A stretch of DNA of 64,000 bases from Lacimicrobium alkaliphilum (GTDB lineage: Bacteria > Pseudomonadota > Gammaproteobacteria > Enterobacterales > Alteromonadaceae). How positions within the stretch are numbered: the stretch's first letter is position 1; each line of letters begins with the position of its first letter. Positions 27,197 through 36,725 of the stretch are shown piece by piece. The notes under the pieces were generated by a model. The model was not told the origin of the DNA, ran no database searches, and was given only the letters and a program-made list of their open reading frames with translations. The position numbers and the translations under genes were made by a program. The DNA is taken from the NCBI RefSeq assembly GCF_002591895.1, contig NZ_NISX01000018.1:49772-113771 (forward strand), read 5' to 3'.

Positions 27197-28774
27197 ATGA
27201 CCAAAAACATCCATGACCATCGTATCCTGATTCTGGACTTTGGATCCCAGTATACCCAATTGATAGCCCGCCGGATCCGAGAGATAGGCGTATATTGTGA
27301 ACTCTGGGCATGGGATGTGAGCGAAGCACAGATCCGCGAATTTAACCCACAAGGTATTATTCTCTCCGGAGGTCCGGAGTCGGTGACGTTACCTGACTCC
27401 CCAAGAGCGCCTGATTATGTATTCGAGGCTGGTGTGCCGGTTTTGGGGATATGCTACGGCATGCAGACCATGGCGGTGCAGCTTGGAGGTGCAGTGCAGG
27501 GCTCTGATATGCGCGAGTTTGGCTATGCGCAGGTGGAAGTGATAAAGCGCTCGCCTTTTCTGAGCAATATTGAAGATCATATTGGTGAGAATGGCAATGC
27601 CCTGCTGGATGTGTGGATGAGCCATGGCGATAAAGTCAGTGCTATTCCTGAAGGTTTCGAAACGCTGGCCCGCACGGACAGCTGTTCCTTTGCGGCGATG
27701 GTTAATCAGGAGAAGCAATTCTACGGTTTGCAGTTTCACCCTGAGGTGACACATACCCGTCAGGGCTTGCGGATGCTTGAACATTTTGCCAATGATGTTT
27801 GTGGTTGTGAAAAGTTATGGACACCGGCTTCGATTATTGAAGATGCCGTTGAACGGATTCGTCAGCAGGTGGGGACTGATGAGGTCATTCTCGGGCTTTC
27901 CGGTGGTGTAGATTCCTCGGTTACTGCCATGCTGCTACATCAGGCTATTGGTTCACAGCTGACCTGTGTCTTTGTCGACAATGGCCTGTTACGCCTGAAT
28001 GAAGGCAAACAGGTTATGGACATGTTCGGTGACCACTTTGGCCTGAATATTATCAAGATTGATGCTGAACAACGTTTCCTGGATGCACTGGCCGGGGTGG
28101 ATGATCCTGAGCTTAAGCGTAAGGCCATCGGTAACAGCTTTATTGAGGTGTTTGATGAAGAAGCCGGTAAGCTGACTAATGCCAAGTGGCTGGCTCAGGG
28201 TACTATCTATCCGGATGTGATTGAATCGGCCGGTTCGGCAACCGGCAAGGCTCATGTGATCAAGTCTCACCATAATGTCGGTGGTCTTCCGGATAACATG
28301 CAGATGAAACTGGTGGAGCCCTTAAGAGAATTATTTAAAGACGAAGTGCGCAAGATTGGTCTGGAATTAGGTCTGCCCTATGACATGCTTTACCGCCATC
28401 CGTTTCCCGGCCCCGGTCTGGGTGTGCGTGTACTTGGTGAAGTGAAAAAAGAGTATTGTGATCTGCTGCGCCGTGCCGATGCGATTTTTATCGAAGAGCT
28501 GCACAAGGCCGATCTCTATCACAAGGTCAGTCAGGCCTTTGCCGTCTTCCTGCCGGTGCGTTCGGTCGGTGTGATGGGCGATGCGCGCAAATATGATTGG
28601 GTGGTATCACTGCGAGCCGTGGAAACCATCGACTTTATGACGGCGCGCTGGGCCCATCTTCCCTATGAGTTTCTGGGTAAAGTGTCCAACCGCATTATCA
28701 ACGAGATCAATGGCATATCCCGTGTGGTCTATGATATTTCCGGTAAGCCCCCGGCGACAATTGAGTGGGAATGA
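27197..28774 (+). CDS. guaA: GMP synthase (glutamine-hydrolysing)
   Basis: This 525-residue two-domain enzyme aminates XMP to GMP. The class-I glutamine amidotransferase domain has C86 (GICYGM), H181 and E183 (FHPEV). The ATP pyrophosphatase domain begins with SGGVDS (235-240). The C-terminal dimerisation domain ends with PPATIEWE, as in the family. The ribosome site CCAGGAAA lies before the ATG. It is the second gene of guaBA. Length and motifs are those of E. coli GuaA. Confidence 0.97.
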   Translation: MTKNIHDHRILILDFGSQYTQLIARRIREIGVYCELWAWDVSEAQIREFNPQGIILSGGPESVTLPDSPRAPDYVFEAGVPVLGICYGMQTMAVQLGGAVQGSDMREFGYAQVEVIKRSPFLSNIEDHIGENGNALLDVWMSHGDKVSAIPEGFETLARTDSCSFAAMVNQEKQFYGLQFHPEVTHTRQGLRMLEHFANDVCGCEKLWTPASIIEDAVERIRQQVGTDEVILGLSGGVDSSVTAMLLHQAIGSQLTCVFVDNGLLRLNEGKQVMDMFGDHFGLNIIKIDAEQRFLDALAGVDDPELKRKAIGNSFIEVFDEEAGKLTNAKWLAQGTIYPDVIESAGSATGKAHVIKSHHNVGGLPDNMQMKLVEPLRELFKDEVRKIGLELGLPYDMLYRHPFPGPGLGVRVLGEVKKEYCDLLRRADAIFIEELHKADLYHKVSQAFAVFLPVRSVGVMGDARKYDWVVSLRAVETIDFMTARWAHLPYEFLGKVSNRIINEINGISRVVYDISGKPPATIEWE

Positions 28775-28883
28775 AGCGTATCTAATTCATTGACTTTGAA
28801 AAGGCACGCTATCGTTTTGATCGCGGCCTTTCCTGAATGGTGTCGTCTTCGTTAAGTAATACTCCGGCAACACGTAGCGGCGG

Positions 28884-29942
28884 TTAGCTGCACTGAATAC
28901 GATTGCGACCCTTTGCTTTGGCCTCATAGAGTGCCGAGTCCGCAGCGCAAATCAGGGACTCTGAGTTTTCAAAGCGATGATCTTGCTGACAAGCCACACC
29001 AATACTGACACTGATGGGATCCGCAGAAGGTAAATTCAGGTCTTCAAAAGTGAGTTCGGCAATATGACGATTCATTCTGATCGCAATAAGCTGGGCAACA
29101 CGGGCCGGGCAGCGCGGCAATAATACCGCAAATTCCTCGCCACCATAACGCGCTGCCAGACAATCCCGTGCTGGCAGACACAACTCAATGATGTTCGCTA
29201 TCTTCCTGAGGCATTTATCGCCGAGAATATGGCCGTGCTGATCATTAAACCGTTTGAAAAAATCAACGTCTATCAACAGCATACTCAAGGGTAAACCTTC
29301 ACGGGCACAGAGTTGCCAGTTCTCGGCAAGGGCTTCAGCGAAACGGTGTCGATTAGACAGGCCAGTGAGATGGTCTGTCCGGGCGAGTCTCTTCAGGCGT
29401 CCATACTCGGCTTTGTGAACGGTTAAATCGTGAATCACGCCCAGCAGATAAACGCCATCAAAGCTGAAAATATCCGGTAAGCTCGACAATGACATATCGG
29501 CCTCAAGCAGATTGCGGTTATTACGACAAAACGCCACTTCTTTTGGGCCGTGACTGAGTTTGAGCCCGTTGTCATTTCGTATTTCATTAAACAGGATGCG
29601 GTACTCTTCTGCATAGGTTTCGCTCATCATAGACAGCAGATTACATCCCAGTAATGAGGCTCTGGAGTCGCCGAATAATGTTGCCGCGACCGGATTAACC
29701 ATTTCGATAATCCCCGAAGCATTGAGGATAACAATACCTTCGCTCATGAAATTAATCATCGTCGCAAGTGAACCTGATTCAGACAGCAATCCATGGCTTT
29801 GTGATGTTATGGATGGCGGTGCGTTATGGTGGTTAGAAAATTCTATTGTCTGGGGGGAGGTTGAAACAGCATGGGAGCCTTGATGGGCTTCATAACCGTT
29901 TGTCCGGGACTGATCACTGGTTTTGTCAGTATTACGCATCAT
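28884..29942 (-). CDS. PAS-GGDEF diguanylate cyclase, I-site degenerate
   Basis: This 352-residue soluble protein has a polar N-terminal extension (about 1-50), a PAS domain (about 55-175) and a GGDEF domain (about 185-350) with AARYGGEEFAV. At the RxxD position five residues before GGEEF the sequence is ARDC, so the inhibitory site is not conserved. The active-site motif is intact, so it should make cyclic di-GMP, probably without product inhibition. AAGGAAAA precedes the start. It is convergent with guaA. The environmental signal is not known. Confidence 0.88.
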   Translation of the reverse strand: MMRNTDKTSDQSRTNGYEAHQGSHAVSTSPQTIEFSNHHNAPPSITSQSHGLLSESGSLATMINFMSEGIVILNASGIIEMVNPVAATLFGDSRASLLGCNLLSMMSETYAEEYRILFNEIRNDNGLKLSHGPKEVAFCRNNRNLLEADMSLSSLPDIFSFDGVYLLGVIHDLTVHKAEYGRLKRLARTDHLTGLSNRHRFAEALAENWQLCAREGLPLSMLLIDVDFFKRFNDQHGHILGDKCLRKIANIIELCLPARDCLAARYGGEEFAVLLPRCPARVAQLIAIRMNRHIAELTFEDLNLPSADPISVSIGVACQQDHRFENSESLICAADSALYEAKAKGRNRIQCS

Positions 29943-30186
29943 TTTTCCTTAACTTCAATGAATCAGGCTTATGCCAGGAAAAAGCGTATCAATTTTATGC
30001 GCGCTAAACCTTCCGCCAACCTTCCCGTGTAAGGTGTTGAAAAATAGATGAATATTTTATGTTGTGTGAACTGAATCAGCGATTTGAAGGTGCTGAAACA
30101 GAAACGTGCAGGCCCGCCAGCTCATGTCCGGGGGCCAGGAACGCCGATAGCAGGTGAAACTTCGGGCTGCGTTGATGTGACTTATA

Positions 30187-30558
30187 TCAGGCTGGCGGAC
30201 GATTGCGGATTTGTGGATCCTGACTGACATAATGCGTATCTGGTGAGTTCGCCTGAATCACCACGAGCCTGACGCAAATGGTCTCATTGTCGGCATCGCT
30301 ATCGGTGATGGTCAGCGTTTGACCATCCTCAGAAATACTGGGGGTAATGTCACCGTGAGGGTCATCAGAAACCTCTGGTGCAATAAATTTCAGGCCATCA
30401 TTGTTATCTTTTAGCCTGTAAATTATCCGTGTGTTGTTTTCTGTCACATTGATTGGATTATTGTCGATATGGCCCTGTTGATTATAAATGGTAAAAACCG
30501 GAGGTGTAACGGAGATATCAACAGTGACTTTAAATTCAATCTGTGGAGTGTCAGTCAT
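30187..30558 (-). CDS. Small hypothetical protein downstream of STAND regulator (possibly DP-EP family)
   Basis: This 123-residue soluble protein is predicted mostly beta, with alternating polar/hydrophobic stretches (IEFKVTVDISVTPPVFTIY) and a C-terminal YVSQDPQIRNRPP. The composition and the DPQI...RP tail remind me of the DP-EP family of unknown function, but that is a weak recognition. It starts 34 bases after the stop of the 1093-residue winged-helix/STAND regulator, with an AAGGT ribosome site, so the two are probably one operon. It has no signal peptide or membrane segment. Confidence 0.6.
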   Translation of the reverse strand: MTDTPQIEFKVTVDISVTPPVFTIYNQQGHIDNNPINVTENNTRIIYRLKDNNDGLKFIAPEVSDDPHGDITPSISEDGQTLTITDSDADNETICVRLVVIQANSPDTHYVSQDPQIRNRPPA

Positions 30559-30592
30559 ATAGCGTACCTTTTGGTTGTTGAGTTAAGGGTTA

Positions 30593-33500
30593 TTAAAATA
30601 AAGACAGGGAAATCCCCTGCCGGGTTAACTGCTTAACATACGAAGTCACGTCGGGATTGTCTGAAGCACACTGGCTCGCACGCACAAACAGTAGCAACGT
30701 CTGTGGATCCTTGCTGACTCTGGTGTATGGTGCCAGTGCATCTACAGCACGCTGACAATATTGAGCCTGTTTATCTGGAGTCTGTAAAGCCTCTGCGGGA
30801 TGTGCCAGTAGCATCTGAAACTGGGCAAAAAAGACGGCATCCTGAGTGTCCGTTGCAGAATCCAGGCTTTGCAGCCAGTCATTGGCTTTCTCCAGCATAG
30901 AGTGTTTTTGTTCAAAATGGCGGCGCAGCTGGTAAATCCGCGCAAGGTTCAGATAATCAGAGCCAGCAAGCGCACCAGAGGCCCTGATGGCAGAGACCTG
31001 CTGGTTCACTTCGGTCTGTGTGAGATGCTTGTGTTGATCTGGCAGCTTAGTGTTGAGTCGAATCAGTAACAACTGAACACTGCGCCTGTCTTGTTGCCAG
31101 AACAAATTGTCTGCATCCTGCATTACAAGTGCGTCCAGATAGTGCAGCGCGCCTTCAGCCAGCGACACGGCCCGGCTTATTTGCCCTGTTAGTTCGCGCA
31201 GATTGGCATGTTGCCACAACAGTAGCGCCAGGCTCTCCATGGTATAAGCATTGTCTGAATCTACTTTTAGTGCCTTTTCCAGACGTTGTTGTCCTTGTGA
31301 GAAGTAATCAAGAGCGGCAGTAATATCGCCCAGATGACGGGCAGTTGATGCGAGCCAGGAATAGGTGTCTGCAATGTCAGCAAGTAACGCAACATTGCCA
31401 GTATCATTTTCTATCAGTTGTTTTTTAAGAGTCAGTGAATGATTCAGCTCGGTCAATGCCTGCTTATATTTTTGCTGTTTAAGGGCCAGGGAACCCAGTG
31501 TGTTGTGAGCATAAGACAGTTCAGCAAGAGCATTAGTATTGCCAGGTTGAACTGCTACAAGGCGCTCGCTGTAGGCAAGATACTGCTCAAAAGCCGGTAA
31601 CGCCTGCTGGTAGTGCCCTGCGTCGTAATCAAGCTGACCACGCCAGAAGGCGTTGACGCCAAGCGCTTGCAACAGTTCAGGGTTGTCTTTATCTTTTTGC
31701 CATAGTTTATTCAATTGCTGCCCGGCAGCAGTAAAACTCTGCCTCGCTTCATTGCTGTTGCCTCTGGAATAGGCGACTTCCGCCAATGCCTGAAGTGTTA
31801 GTGCCCTCTGAAAACGGCCTTCAGTACTGCGATTTAGGGTAAAAAGTGCCCACCAGGGATGATCCTCGGTCAGCGCCTCACTGGTGCTGAAATATTCAAT
31901 GGCTTTCGCGCTGATACCATCAAGGAGGTCCATCCGCTTAACACTGCGCAACTTGTCCGCAAACTCGCCTACCATAAAGCCAAGCAAACTCTCTGCTTCC
32001 TGGCGTTTTTGTTCGGCTATCTGTTGGGCATGCTGACTTTGCAGGCTCATAAACAACGATATGCTGGTGAGTATTGCTAATAACCCCAGTGTTGCCCGTT
32101 TGAGCCAACGCCTGGTTCTGGCTTTGTTGGAAGACGCCTTTATTAGAGCTAACTCATGAGGCAATAGGGTAAAACTATCTACCTCGAGTAAGCTCTTTGC
32201 TTCCTGCAGGGGTTTACCTTCTGCAAGCAAATATGCGGTACTTTTTTGTTCTGCCAGCCAGTTGTCGGCTTGCTGATGCAGGCGGCTTCTGATGGCCAGA
32301 CTGGTTTTGTGACGGGTGATCCAATCTGTGACACGGGACCAACAGCGCAACAGCGCTTCGTGAGCGACCTGGAAGCAGGGTTGCTGGTTTTGTAAACGGG
32401 AAACAAACAAACGATTATCGACCATTGATTGCACAAATTGGTGCTGTGCCGGGGTTTTCAGCTCTTCCCAGCGGGCAGTTCGGCTGGTCAGATTACTGGT
32501 GTCATGACTGAGCGTGATAAGGAGAGACAATACATGGGGGAAAGCGTGCTGATTGTCAGGCTTCATGGCAGCGAAAATTTCTTCTGCTTTGTGTCCTATG
32601 GCACCCTCAATTCCCCCTAGCTCCCTGTAAACAGAGGCCTGTAGCTGATTGTCAGTGCGCTGTTCGTACAGCTCCTGAAGAGTATATTGCAATAATGGCA
32701 GTGCATCAGGCTGAGAGGTGGCCTCCAGTACCAATAAATCGTCAAGTGGCATACCTGTCGTACTGTCGATATCCCATTCCAGTTTTGCGGCAATGGCGGG
32801 TAGCCGAATCATCTGGCTAAGCTCGTGAGGCGAGGGCGGTGCCAGATCGAAATGGGCACCTTTGTCTTTGCCGCGCATTAACATCGGGTAGCGGGTTAAT
32901 TGCGGATAAAATTCGTTACGACAGGCTGCAAAGATGATAATAGCGTGACAACCTGCCAGAGCGTCTGTCATGGTTAAAAATGCCGAGCGCACTGCCGAAC
33001 TGTACTGAGGGGCATCCAGCAGCACCTCCAGGCGATCCAGTACCAGTAGAAGTTTTGGTTGGCTGTAAGCCGGGGAGTTTCTGATAGCGAGTTGGCATAA
33101 CTCACACACCTGACCAATATCTGTTTGCAACACCTGTGCTAATGACTCGGCACTGTGACCTTCGAATACCGGTGCGTCGTTAACGTCCCAATCTAACAGA
33201 CAACTGGCGAAGTGTTGCCAAAGGTTTTCCGCTATGACGTCGGCAAAGTCAATCGTCACAGCGCTGACAACGCCTACGCCATCAATGCCATTCGGCGCCA
33301 TCAGCCGGGGAATAAGGCCTGCGTGGATAAGCGAGGATTTACCTGAGCCACTGGCACCGAGCAAAAGGGTTAGCGCATGATTGCGTTTCAATTGCTCTGT
33401 TAGCCGTTCAAGAATGTGTTCTATTTGTGATTGTCGACCAAAGAAGACACCGGCATCATCACTGGTAAACGCTTTGAGTCCGGGAAAAGGTGAGCTACCC

Positions 33501-33874
33501 TGCCATTGGCTTTTTTCAGCTCTGGCCTGATCATCCTGCGGAAATACCACGTCGGCGATAACACGGTATCCACGTTTACGGATCGTTTCGATATAAATCG
33601 GGGTGTTCGCCTTATCACCTAAGGCTCTGCGCAACTGAGTGATGGACTTGTGGATTGGATTATCGCCCACCACCTCACCGCCCCAGCATTGATTCACGAT
33701 CGTCTCGGCATTGACGACATTACCTGCCTGCTGACATAGAAACAGCAATACGTCCATGGCTCTGGGTTCGATTACGCTGACTGTTTTACCCAGTCTCAGA
33801 CTATTACTTGCAGGTGATACCTGCCAATCGCCAAGATAAAACTGACTACTATCCACTTCTCGCTCAAAAAGCAT
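30593..33874 (-). CDS. Membrane winged-helix / STAND NTPase / TPR regulator
   Basis: This 1093-residue protein carries four modules. An OmpR/CadC-type winged helix occupies about 8-108, and a nSTAND1-type NTPase about 128-520 with Walker A GASGSGKSS (173-181) and Walker B LLLVLDRLE (275-283). A single membrane segment lies at about 594-612 and a periplasmic TPR-rich region at about 680-950, followed by more helices. The DNA-binding part would be cytoplasmic and the TPR part outside the membrane, as in CadC-like one-component regulators. STAND NTPases switch by ATP-driven oligomerisation. The target genes and signal are unknown; the small downstream gene is the obvious candidate. Confidence 0.82.
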   Translation of the reverse strand: MLFEREVDSSQFYLGDWQVSPASNSLRLGKTVSVIEPRAMDVLLFLCQQAGNVVNAETIVNQCWGGEVVGDNPIHKSITQLRRALGDKANTPIYIETIRKRGYRVIADVVFPQDDQARAEKSQWQGSSPFPGLKAFTSDDAGVFFGRQSQIEHILERLTEQLKRNHALTLLLGASGSGKSSLIHAGLIPRLMAPNGIDGVGVVSAVTIDFADVIAENLWQHFASCLLDWDVNDAPVFEGHSAESLAQVLQTDIGQVCELCQLAIRNSPAYSQPKLLLVLDRLEVLLDAPQYSSAVRSAFLTMTDALAGCHAIIIFAACRNEFYPQLTRYPMLMRGKDKGAHFDLAPPSPHELSQMIRLPAIAAKLEWDIDSTTGMPLDDLLVLEATSQPDALPLLQYTLQELYEQRTDNQLQASVYRELGGIEGAIGHKAEEIFAAMKPDNQHAFPHVLSLLITLSHDTSNLTSRTARWEELKTPAQHQFVQSMVDNRLFVSRLQNQQPCFQVAHEALLRCWSRVTDWITRHKTSLAIRSRLHQQADNWLAEQKSTAYLLAEGKPLQEAKSLLEVDSFTLLPHELALIKASSNKARTRRWLKRATLGLLAILTSISLFMSLQSQHAQQIAEQKRQEAESLLGFMVGEFADKLRSVKRMDLLDGISAKAIEYFSTSEALTEDHPWWALFTLNRSTEGRFQRALTLQALAEVAYSRGNSNEARQSFTAAGQQLNKLWQKDKDNPELLQALGVNAFWRGQLDYDAGHYQQALPAFEQYLAYSERLVAVQPGNTNALAELSYAHNTLGSLALKQQKYKQALTELNHSLTLKKQLIENDTGNVALLADIADTYSWLASTARHLGDITAALDYFSQGQQRLEKALKVDSDNAYTMESLALLLWQHANLRELTGQISRAVSLAEGALHYLDALVMQDADNLFWQQDRRSVQLLLIRLNTKLPDQHKHLTQTEVNQQVSAIRASGALAGSDYLNLARIYQLRRHFEQKHSMLEKANDWLQSLDSATDTQDAVFFAQFQMLLAHPAEALQTPDKQAQYCQRAVDALAPYTRVSKDPQTLLLFVRASQCASDNPDVTSYVKQLTRQGISLSLF

Positions 33875-34024
33875 GCCTCTGATGACACCTTTGGCGGTGA
33901 TCAGGGGGCCAACGTCAATGCTAACTTACTATACGCATATTTATTCTGCCCGCCACTGTTTCAGTTGCATGTTGATGGTGGGCAATGCGTTTCGGAACTA
34001 TGCAAAACGCACCCTTAGAAGGTT

Positions 34025-34237
34025 TCAGTCTTTAAGATCATCAAACTGCTTTTTCAGATCGTAGTTTTCGTCGATAACAATTTTCTCCAGAGTCTGAACC
34101 CGGTCTTTTAAGCCAGCCAGTTCCTTTTGGAGCGCGCTGAAATCCTGATTCTTTGGTGCCTTTTTGTTGCGTGAACTGAACAGTTCCACAATGGCCCAGC
34201 AAACAATGGCGACGATGACGACGGCGGTAATATTCAT
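34025..34237 (-). CDS. Small single-pass membrane protein with coiled coil (PspB-like)
   Basis: This 70-residue protein has an N-terminal membrane helix (about 3-20), a basic patch (SSRNKKAPK) and a C-terminal amphipathic coiled coil with heptad leucines (about 34-68). This resembles PspB in shape, but no pspA or pspC is nearby, so the name is only descriptive. AAGGAA precedes the ATG. It is divergent from tadA. Confidence 0.65.
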   Translation of the reverse strand: MNITAVVIVAIVCWAIVELFSSRNKKAPKNQDFSALQKELAGLKDRVQTLEKIVIDENYDLKKQFDDLKD

Positions 34238-34364
34238 AGCAATATATTCCTTGTTGAGATTCTAGTATCCTAACCTGTATAGCAAACCTCAGGCCAATGA
34301 AAAAAGTTATAATTTTCATTGTCTTATAAATTAGCAAAGAACCATAGCCACGTGCTGTTGGTGA

Positions 34365-35053
<689 letters not shown>

Positions 35054-35095
35054 ACTTATCTCCTTTAATACCGGATTATTCAGATTTCGAAAACA

Positions 35096-36496
35096 TTAGT
35101 CGCCGATCGCTTCCGGCTGATCAGTATCGACGCCGAGCCTCTGCTGTTCGTCCAGCCATACTAGCGTGTCATAATAACGGCGAATATTAGACACATAGGT
35201 AACCGCTTCGTCACCGCGGGCATACCCATACCGGGTTGTTTTATAAAAACGTTTCTGGCGCAACAATGGCAGTCTTGATTTCACATCCACCCAGATATCC
35301 GGGTTGCCTCCCTGGCGTTCGGTCAGGATCCGGGCATCTTCCAGATGCCCCATACCAACGTTATAGGCGGCCAGCGCAAACCATAGTCTGTCCGGATATT
35401 CTATTCTCTCAGGGATACGTTCTATCAACCCCTGAAGATACCTGGCGCCGCCCTGAATACTCTGTCTCGGGTCCAGCCTGGACGTGACGCCGAGCTCCTT
35501 TGCCGTGGGCAAGGTCAGCATCATCAGGCCTCTTACGCCAGTGGGTGAGCGAGCCCGGGGGTTCCAGTGGCTTTCCTGATAACTCATCGCCGCCAGCAAA
35601 CGCCAGTCTATTTTATCGGCATATTGCTCAAATAGCGGCAGGTATTCAGGCAAGGTCTTCTCTGCAGCTTTGATAAATAAACGCGTATCGACGTAGTTAA
35701 ACTGTCTGATGTGGCCAAAATACTTATCTTCCAGCGCAGCCAGGCGGCCATCCTCATACAGTGTCCCAAAATAATCCAGCATGGCGGCGAGTAATGAATC
35801 GTCCTGGGCTTTGCTCATTGCCCAGGCGACCCGTTGAGGTTCCTGCAGGGTAAAACCGATGGACAATTCAGGATGGCGGCGGCGCATAATGGCCAGGATA
35901 TTGGAATCGGCGATGGTATAGTCATATTCCTCACGCAGTACCGCTTCCATCAGCTCCTCGTTATCCATCTCATTCGTCGCCTGCCAGTCGAGGTTCGAAT
36001 ATTCCTGCTGCAGGCGTCTCAGGGTATCAGTGTGATTGCTGCCCGCCACGACAATCATTTCGCCGGTAAGGTCTTCGGGCCCTCTTGGTCTTACTGCACC
36101 CTGCTTAAAAATCAATTTCTGGCTTACGTATTGATAGGGGGGGCCAAATTTAAACTCGTTGGAGCGCTGTGGTGTTACCGACAGGCCAGCTGCGAGCAGC
36201 TGAATCTGCTGTTTTTGCACCTGTGAAAATGCCTGACTGAGACTGAAATAGGGATAGATTTCAAGGCGTACGCCCAGAAAATCAGCGAAGCCTTTTACCA
36301 GTTCATATTCAAACCCTTCGGGTCCGTTTGGTCCGGTGTAATACGTAGTCAGTCCATATTGTGTGCCCACCTTCAGTACGCCTGAGTCCGTAACCTGCTG
36401 CAGCACATTGGGCTTACTCTGTGGCTGGCACGACAGCAAACAGAGGCTCAATATGAATAGCAATATTGCCCGACGGGAAGTGGTTAGCGAAAGCAC
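35096..36496 (-). CDS. mltF: Membrane-bound lytic murein transglycosylase F
   Basis: This 466-residue lipoprotein has a lipobox LLSC (C23). A solute-binding-protein family 3-like regulatory domain (about 38-265) is followed by a GH23 SLT domain (about 285-450) with catalytic E308 in SYQESHWNP and the GVRGLMML motif. MltF cleaves glycan strands to 1,6-anhydro-MurNAc ends at the outer-membrane inner face, and its activity is allosterically regulated by muropeptides through the N domain in studied homologues. It is divergent from purL. It adds a source of muropeptides for the murein-handling genes upstream. Confidence 0.94.
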   Translation of the reverse strand: MLSLTTSRRAILLFILSLCLLSCQPQSKPNVLQQVTDSGVLKVGTQYGLTTYYTGPNGPEGFEYELVKGFADFLGVRLEIYPYFSLSQAFSQVQKQQIQLLAAGLSVTPQRSNEFKFGPPYQYVSQKLIFKQGAVRPRGPEDLTGEMIVVAGSNHTDTLRRLQQEYSNLDWQATNEMDNEELMEAVLREEYDYTIADSNILAIMRRRHPELSIGFTLQEPQRVAWAMSKAQDDSLLAAMLDYFGTLYEDGRLAALEDKYFGHIRQFNYVDTRLFIKAAEKTLPEYLPLFEQYADKIDWRLLAAMSYQESHWNPRARSPTGVRGLMMLTLPTAKELGVTSRLDPRQSIQGGARYLQGLIERIPERIEYPDRLWFALAAYNVGMGHLEDARILTERQGGNPDIWVDVKSRLPLLRQKRFYKTTRYGYARGDEAVTYVSNIRRYYDTLVWLDEQQRLGVDTDQPEAIGD

Positions 36497-36679
36497 GGTT
36501 ATCCTGCACTAAATCAACAGATTAATAGCCATTGTGACCAAAATTTAGCGTGGGTGCCAGTGTTGTCGAAAACGCACAGGGTAAAGCAGGAAAACCAGTG
36601 CAGATAAGCTATGTATCTATGCGCATTGGTATTACGCAACGAGCGTCGCTGAAACTATCACTCAGGGGGCATTTAGGTA

Positions 36680-36685
36680 TATAAT
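36680..36685 (+). promoter_or_regulatory. Possible -10 box of purL
   Basis: A perfect TATAAT lies 40 bases before the purL ATG. The -35 region at the right distance is weak. ACGCAACGAGCGTCGC just upstream resembles a PurR box only poorly, so PurR control is unproven. Confidence 0.4.
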
Positions 36686-36725
36686 TCGCGCCCTGACATT
36701 TCCAGCAATTTTGGTGACAGATAGC

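Noticed and set aside
36600..36670. PurR operator before purL
   Set aside because: ACGCAACGAGCGTCGC shares only part of the E. coli PurR box and is not palindromic, so it is not called as an operator.
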